Shown here: positions 39,019 to 41,596 of the stretch, one piece after another
How positions within the stretch are numbered: the first letter of the stretch is position 1
Layout: each line of letters begins with the position of its first letter
The notes under the pieces: generated by a model
Databases searched by the model: none
What the model was told of the DNA's origin: nothing
Seen by the model: only the letters and a program-made list of their open reading frames with translations
Program-made: the position numbers and the translations under genes
DNA from: an uncultured Geobacter sp.
GTDB lineage: Bacteria; Desulfobacterota; Desulfuromonadia; Geobacterales; Geobacteraceae
Assembly (NCBI GenBank): GCA_903925075.1
Contig: CAIYDQ010000049.1
Span: 1 to 41,596, forward strand
Direction: 5' to 3'
DNA: 41,596 bases

Positions 39019-41169
39019 ATGATACGACTCAACGACATACTCGACAAGGTGGCCTCCTACAACCCGGGGTGCGATCTGGACCTCTTGCGCAAGGCCTACG
39101 TCTTCTGCGCCAAGGTGCATCAGGGGCAGACCAGGCTCTCCGGCGAGCCCTACCTGATCCACCCGATGGAAGTGGCCGGCATCCTGGCCGACCTGCGTCT
39201 GGACATCTCCACCGTGGTGACCGGTCTCTTGCACGATACCGTCGAAGACACCCTGACCACCCACGAAGAGCTGGAGTCGCTGTTCGGCGAGGAAGTGGCG
39301 AGGCTTGTGGACGGCGTCACCAAGATCGGGAAGATCCACTTCAAGACCAAGGAGGAGAGCCAGGCCGAGAACTTCCGCAAGATGCTGCTCGCCATGGCCA
39401 ACGACATCCGGGTGATCCTGGTGAAACTGGCGGACCGGCTGCACAACATGCGCACCCTCGAGTTCCAGCCGGAGCCAAAGCAGCGCACCATCGCCAAAGA
39501 GACGCTCGACATCTACGCCCCCATCGCCAACCGGCTCGGCATTTCCTGGGTCAAGGGGGAGCTGGAGGATCTCTCCTTCCGGTACCTGGAGCCGCAGCTC
39601 TATTACGACCTCGCCTCCAAGGTCGCCAAGAAGAAGCAGGAGCGCGAATCCTACGTCACCACCGTCAAGGAGATCATCAAGAAGCAGCTCCAGGAGCACG
39701 GCATCAAGGGGGACGTCTCGGGGCGCTCCAAGCACCTCTATTCCATTTACCGCAAGATGGAGAGCCGCAACGTCGATATCGACGAGATCTACGACCTGAC
39801 CGCCATCAGGGTCTCGGTGGACGATATCCGGGAGTGCTACGAGGTGCTGGGGGTGATCCACTCCACCTGGAAGCCGATTCCGGGCCGCTTCAAAGATTAC
39901 ATCGCCATGCCCAAGGGGAACATGTACCAGTCGCTGCACACGACGGTGATCGGACCCCACGGCGAGCGCATGGAGGTGCAGATCCGGACCTCCGAGATGC
40001 ACCGGGTGGCGGAGTCGGGGATCGCGGCGCACTGGAAGTACAAGGAAGGCAAGGGGTACGACGAGAAAGAGGTGAAGCGCTTCACCTGGATCAGGCAACT
40101 GCTCGAATGGCAGCAGGAACTGGACGACTCCAAGGAGTTCATGGACACGGTCCGGGTCGAGCTCTTTCCGGAGGACGTCTTCATATTCACTCCCAAGGGG
40201 GACGTGAAAGGCTTCCCCAAGGGCTCCACCCCGATCGACTTCGCCTACAGCGTGCACACCGACGTGGGGCATCGCTGCGTCGGAGCCAAGGTGAACGGCA
40301 AGCTGGTCCCCTTGAAGTACGAGCTGATGACCGGCGACATCGTCGAGGTGATCACCTCGCCGCACCACACGCCGAGCAAGGATTGGCTGAAGATCGTCAA
40401 GAGTTCCCGCGCCCGCAACAAGATCAGGGCCTGGGTGAAGACCGAGGAGCGGCTACGGAGCATCACCCTGGGGCACGAGATCTGCGAGAAGGAATTCCGC
40501 CGCTACTCGCTCAACTTCGGCAAGCTGCAAAAGACCGGCGAAATAAAGAAGGTGGCGATCGAGTTCGGCTTCCAGGCCGAGGACGACCTGATGGCGTCGG
40601 TCGGCTACGGCAAGCTCTCCTGCAACCAGGTGCTCTCCAAGCTGATTCCGGCGGAGAAGCTGGAGGCGGCCAAGGAGCACAAGGAAACCCGGATCGGCAA
40701 GGTGATCGACCGGCTCAAGGGGAAATCCTCCAGCGCCATCCAGATCAGCGGCGTTGAGGAGGTGCTGGTGCGCTTCGGCAAGTGCTGCAATCCGCTTCCC
40801 GGCGACGAGATCACCGGCTTCATCACCCGGGGGCGCGGCGTCACCGTGCACACGGCCGACTGTCCGTTCGTGGCGTCGCTGGAGCCCGAGCGCCGCATCG
40901 AGGTGGCCTGGAACAAGGGGCGCAAGAGCGCGCTGCCGGTGAAGATCAGGGTGGTGTGCAACGACATGAAAGGGATACTGGCGCACATCGCCACGGCCAT
41001 CACCAACTGCGAGGCCAACATCTCCAGCGCCTCCATCCAGAGCACGCTGGACAAGAAGGGCGAGAACCTGTTCGAGGTGGACGTGACCGACCTGGATCAC
41101 CTGAAGAAGGTCTTCGCCGCGGTCATGAAGATCAAGGGCGTCATCAAGGTGGAGCGGTTGAAGAGTTGA
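39019..41169 (+). CDS. rel: Bifunctional (p)ppGpp synthetase/hydrolase (Rel/SpoT)
   Basis: A 716-residue RelA/SpoT-family enzyme starting at ATG 39019. The HD hydrolase domain is intact (HPMEVAG at 49, LLHDTVEDT at 71-79 with H72-D73). The synthetase has GRSKHLYSIYRKM and RFKDYIAMPKGN; the RFKD-type motif, rather than the EXDD of monofunctional RelA, marks a bifunctional enzyme. MEVQIRT is the nucleotide-binding strand. TGS (~385-450, VFIFTPKGDVKGFPKGSTP) and C-terminal ACT domains (~640-716) follow, with a conserved CCNPLPGD zinc-finger-like segment between them. It makes ppGpp on starvation and degrades it afterwards. Its 3' end, including the stop, is duplicated in the gap before ridA. Confidence 0.95.
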   Translation: MIRLNDILDKVASYNPGCDLDLLRKAYVFCAKVHQGQTRLSGEPYLIHPMEVAGILADLRLDISTVVTGLLHDTVEDTLTTHEELESLFGEEVARLVDGVTKIGKIHFKTKEESQAENFRKMLLAMANDIRVILVKLADRLHNMRTLEFQPEPKQRTIAKETLDIYAPIANRLGISWVKGELEDLSFRYLEPQLYYDLASKVAKKKQERESYVTTVKEIIKKQLQEHGIKGDVSGRSKHLYSIYRKMESRNVDIDEIYDLTAIRVSVDDIRECYEVLGVIHSTWKPIPGRFKDYIAMPKGNMYQSLHTTVIGPHGERMEVQIRTSEMHRVAESGIAAHWKYKEGKGYDEKEVKRFTWIRQLLEWQQELDDSKEFMDTVRVELFPEDVFIFTPKGDVKGFPKGSTPIDFAYSVHTDVGHRCVGAKVNGKLVPLKYELMTGDIVEVITSPHHTPSKDWLKIVKSSRARNKIRAWVKTEERLRSITLGHEICEKEFRRYSLNFGKLQKTGEIKKVAIEFGFQAEDDLMASVGYGKLSCNQVLSKLIPAEKLEAAKEHKETRIGKVIDRLKGKSSSAIQISGVEEVLVRFGKCCNPLPGDEITGFITRGRGVTVHTADCPFVASLEPERRIEVAWNKGRKSALPVKIRVVCNDMKGILAHIATAITNCEANISSASIQSTLDKKGENLFEVDVTDLDHLKKVFAAVMKIKGVIKVERLKS

Positions 41170-41227
41170 CGGAAGCAAGGGCGTTGCCCTAAGATCGGTT
41201 GAAGTGTTGAAGGGCGTCGCCCTAAGA
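41155..41227 (+). repeat. Duplicated 3' end of rel with small hairpins
   Basis: CGGTTGAAGAGTTGA (41155-41169, ending with the rel stop) followed by AGGGCGTTGCCCTAAGA (41178-41194) recurs as CGGTTGAAGTGTTGA (41196-41210) then AGGGCGTCGCCCTAAGA (41211-41227). Each copy contains the hairpin AGGGC...GCCCT. The second copy ends 13 bases before the ridA start, next to its AAGGAGG ribosome-binding site. Confidence 0.75.
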
Positions 41228-41240
41228 GAAGGAGGTTGGT

Positions 41241-41596
41241 ATGAAAAAGGTGATCATCAGCACGGAACGGGCGCCTAAGGCGATCGGCCCGTATTCCCAA
41301 GGGGTCAAGGCAGGCGACTTTCTCTTTCTTTCCGGCGCCATCGCGCTCGACCCCGCCACCGGCGAGATCTGCCCGGGCGGCATCGCAGCCGAGACCGAGA
41401 TGGTGATGAACAACATCGAGGCCCTGCTGTCTGCTGCCGGACTCGATTTCGGCAACGTGGTGAAGACGGTGATCTACCTGGCGAGCCTGGCCGATTTCGC
41501 CACGGTCAACGGCATCTACGGCAGACGCTTTCCGCAAGAGCCCCCCGCGCGGGTCACGGTGGAGGTGCAGGGGCTGCCTCGCGGGGCGCTGGTGGA
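41241..41596 (+). CDS. ridA: RidA-family (YjgF/UK114) enamine/imine deaminase, 3' end cut by the window
   Basis: The frame opens at ATG 41241, with AAGGAGG six bases upstream, and stays open to the window end (118 full codons). The protein begins MKKVIISTERAPKAIGPYSQG, a near-consensus RidA start, with VKAGDFLFLSGAIALDPATG, then NIEALLSAAGLDFGNVVKT and PPARVTVEVQGLPRGALV. The arginine in PPARVTVEV is the substrate carboxylate-binding residue. RidA hydrolyses reactive 2-aminoacrylate and related enamines released by PLP enzymes. The family is about 125-130 residues, so only a few C-terminal residues are missing. Confidence 0.93.
   Translation, partial: MKKVIISTERAPKAIGPYSQGVKAGDFLFLSGAIALDPATGEICPGGIAAETEMVMNNIEALLSAAGLDFGNVVKTVIYLASLADFATVNGIYGRRFPQEPPARVTVEVQGLPRGALV

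Overview
The window looks like chromosome from a Geobacter-type anaerobe (Desulfuromonadia/Geobacterales). The evidence is a complete ATP-independent (class II) benzoyl-CoA reductase cluster of the bam type with a selenocysteine BamF, many two-component and chemosensory genes, bacteriohemerythrins, GC-rich codon usage, and the yicC-gmk-rpoZ-rel-ridA housekeeping run. The organism is inferred from gene content alone.

Layout. 1-3000: a VapB/VapC-like toxin-antitoxin pair and an HD-GYP phosphodiesterase fused to a bacteriohemerythrin. 3000-17800: the aromatic-degradation block. It has a short divergent Cys-rich ORF, an IclR regulator, a 630-bp repeat-rich intergenic region with a candidate promoter and palindromes, then bamB1-bamB2-bamC-bamD-bamE-bamF-bamG-bamH-bamI, all on the plus strand and closed by a strong intrinsic terminator. 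17800-30700: a signalling block. It has a 56-aa protein, a GAF/HD-GYP protein, a receiver, an Hpt protein, two receiver-histidine kinases, then a chemosensory core (CheW, CheW-like, MCP, CheB, CheR-TPR, CheA-REC) and a terminal receiver. 30700-36100: assorted genes (TusA-like, MFS transporter, bacteriohemerythrin, methyltransferase-like, M28 peptidase, CHAD protein, a 54-aa protein starting with TTG). 36100-41596: galE, yicC, gmk, rpoZ, rel and the 5' part of ridA.

How the genes work together. BamB/BamC is the tungsten/Fe-S catalytic unit that dearomatises benzoyl-CoA. BamD/E/F resemble heterodisulfide-reductase and MvhD modules. BamG/H/I resemble the NADH module of complex I. Together they form the large soluble electron-bifurcating-type machine known from Geobacter metallireducens. 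The unusual point is two tandem bamB genes. The second keeps residues I equate with the tungsten ligand and catalytic acid/base of characterised BamB; the first has lost them. The IclR protein is the obvious candidate regulator. The signalling block joins a Frz-like chemosensory core to a multi-step phosphorelay and a c-di-GMP phosphodiesterase.

A second theme is short tandem duplication of gene 3' ends. At four junctions (bamD/bamE, HD-GYP/receiver, methyltransferase/peptidase, rel/ridA) repeat units begin inside the upstream gene and include or abut its stop codon. Two longer inverted-repeat elements lie before bamB1 and inside the bam operon between bamC and bamD.
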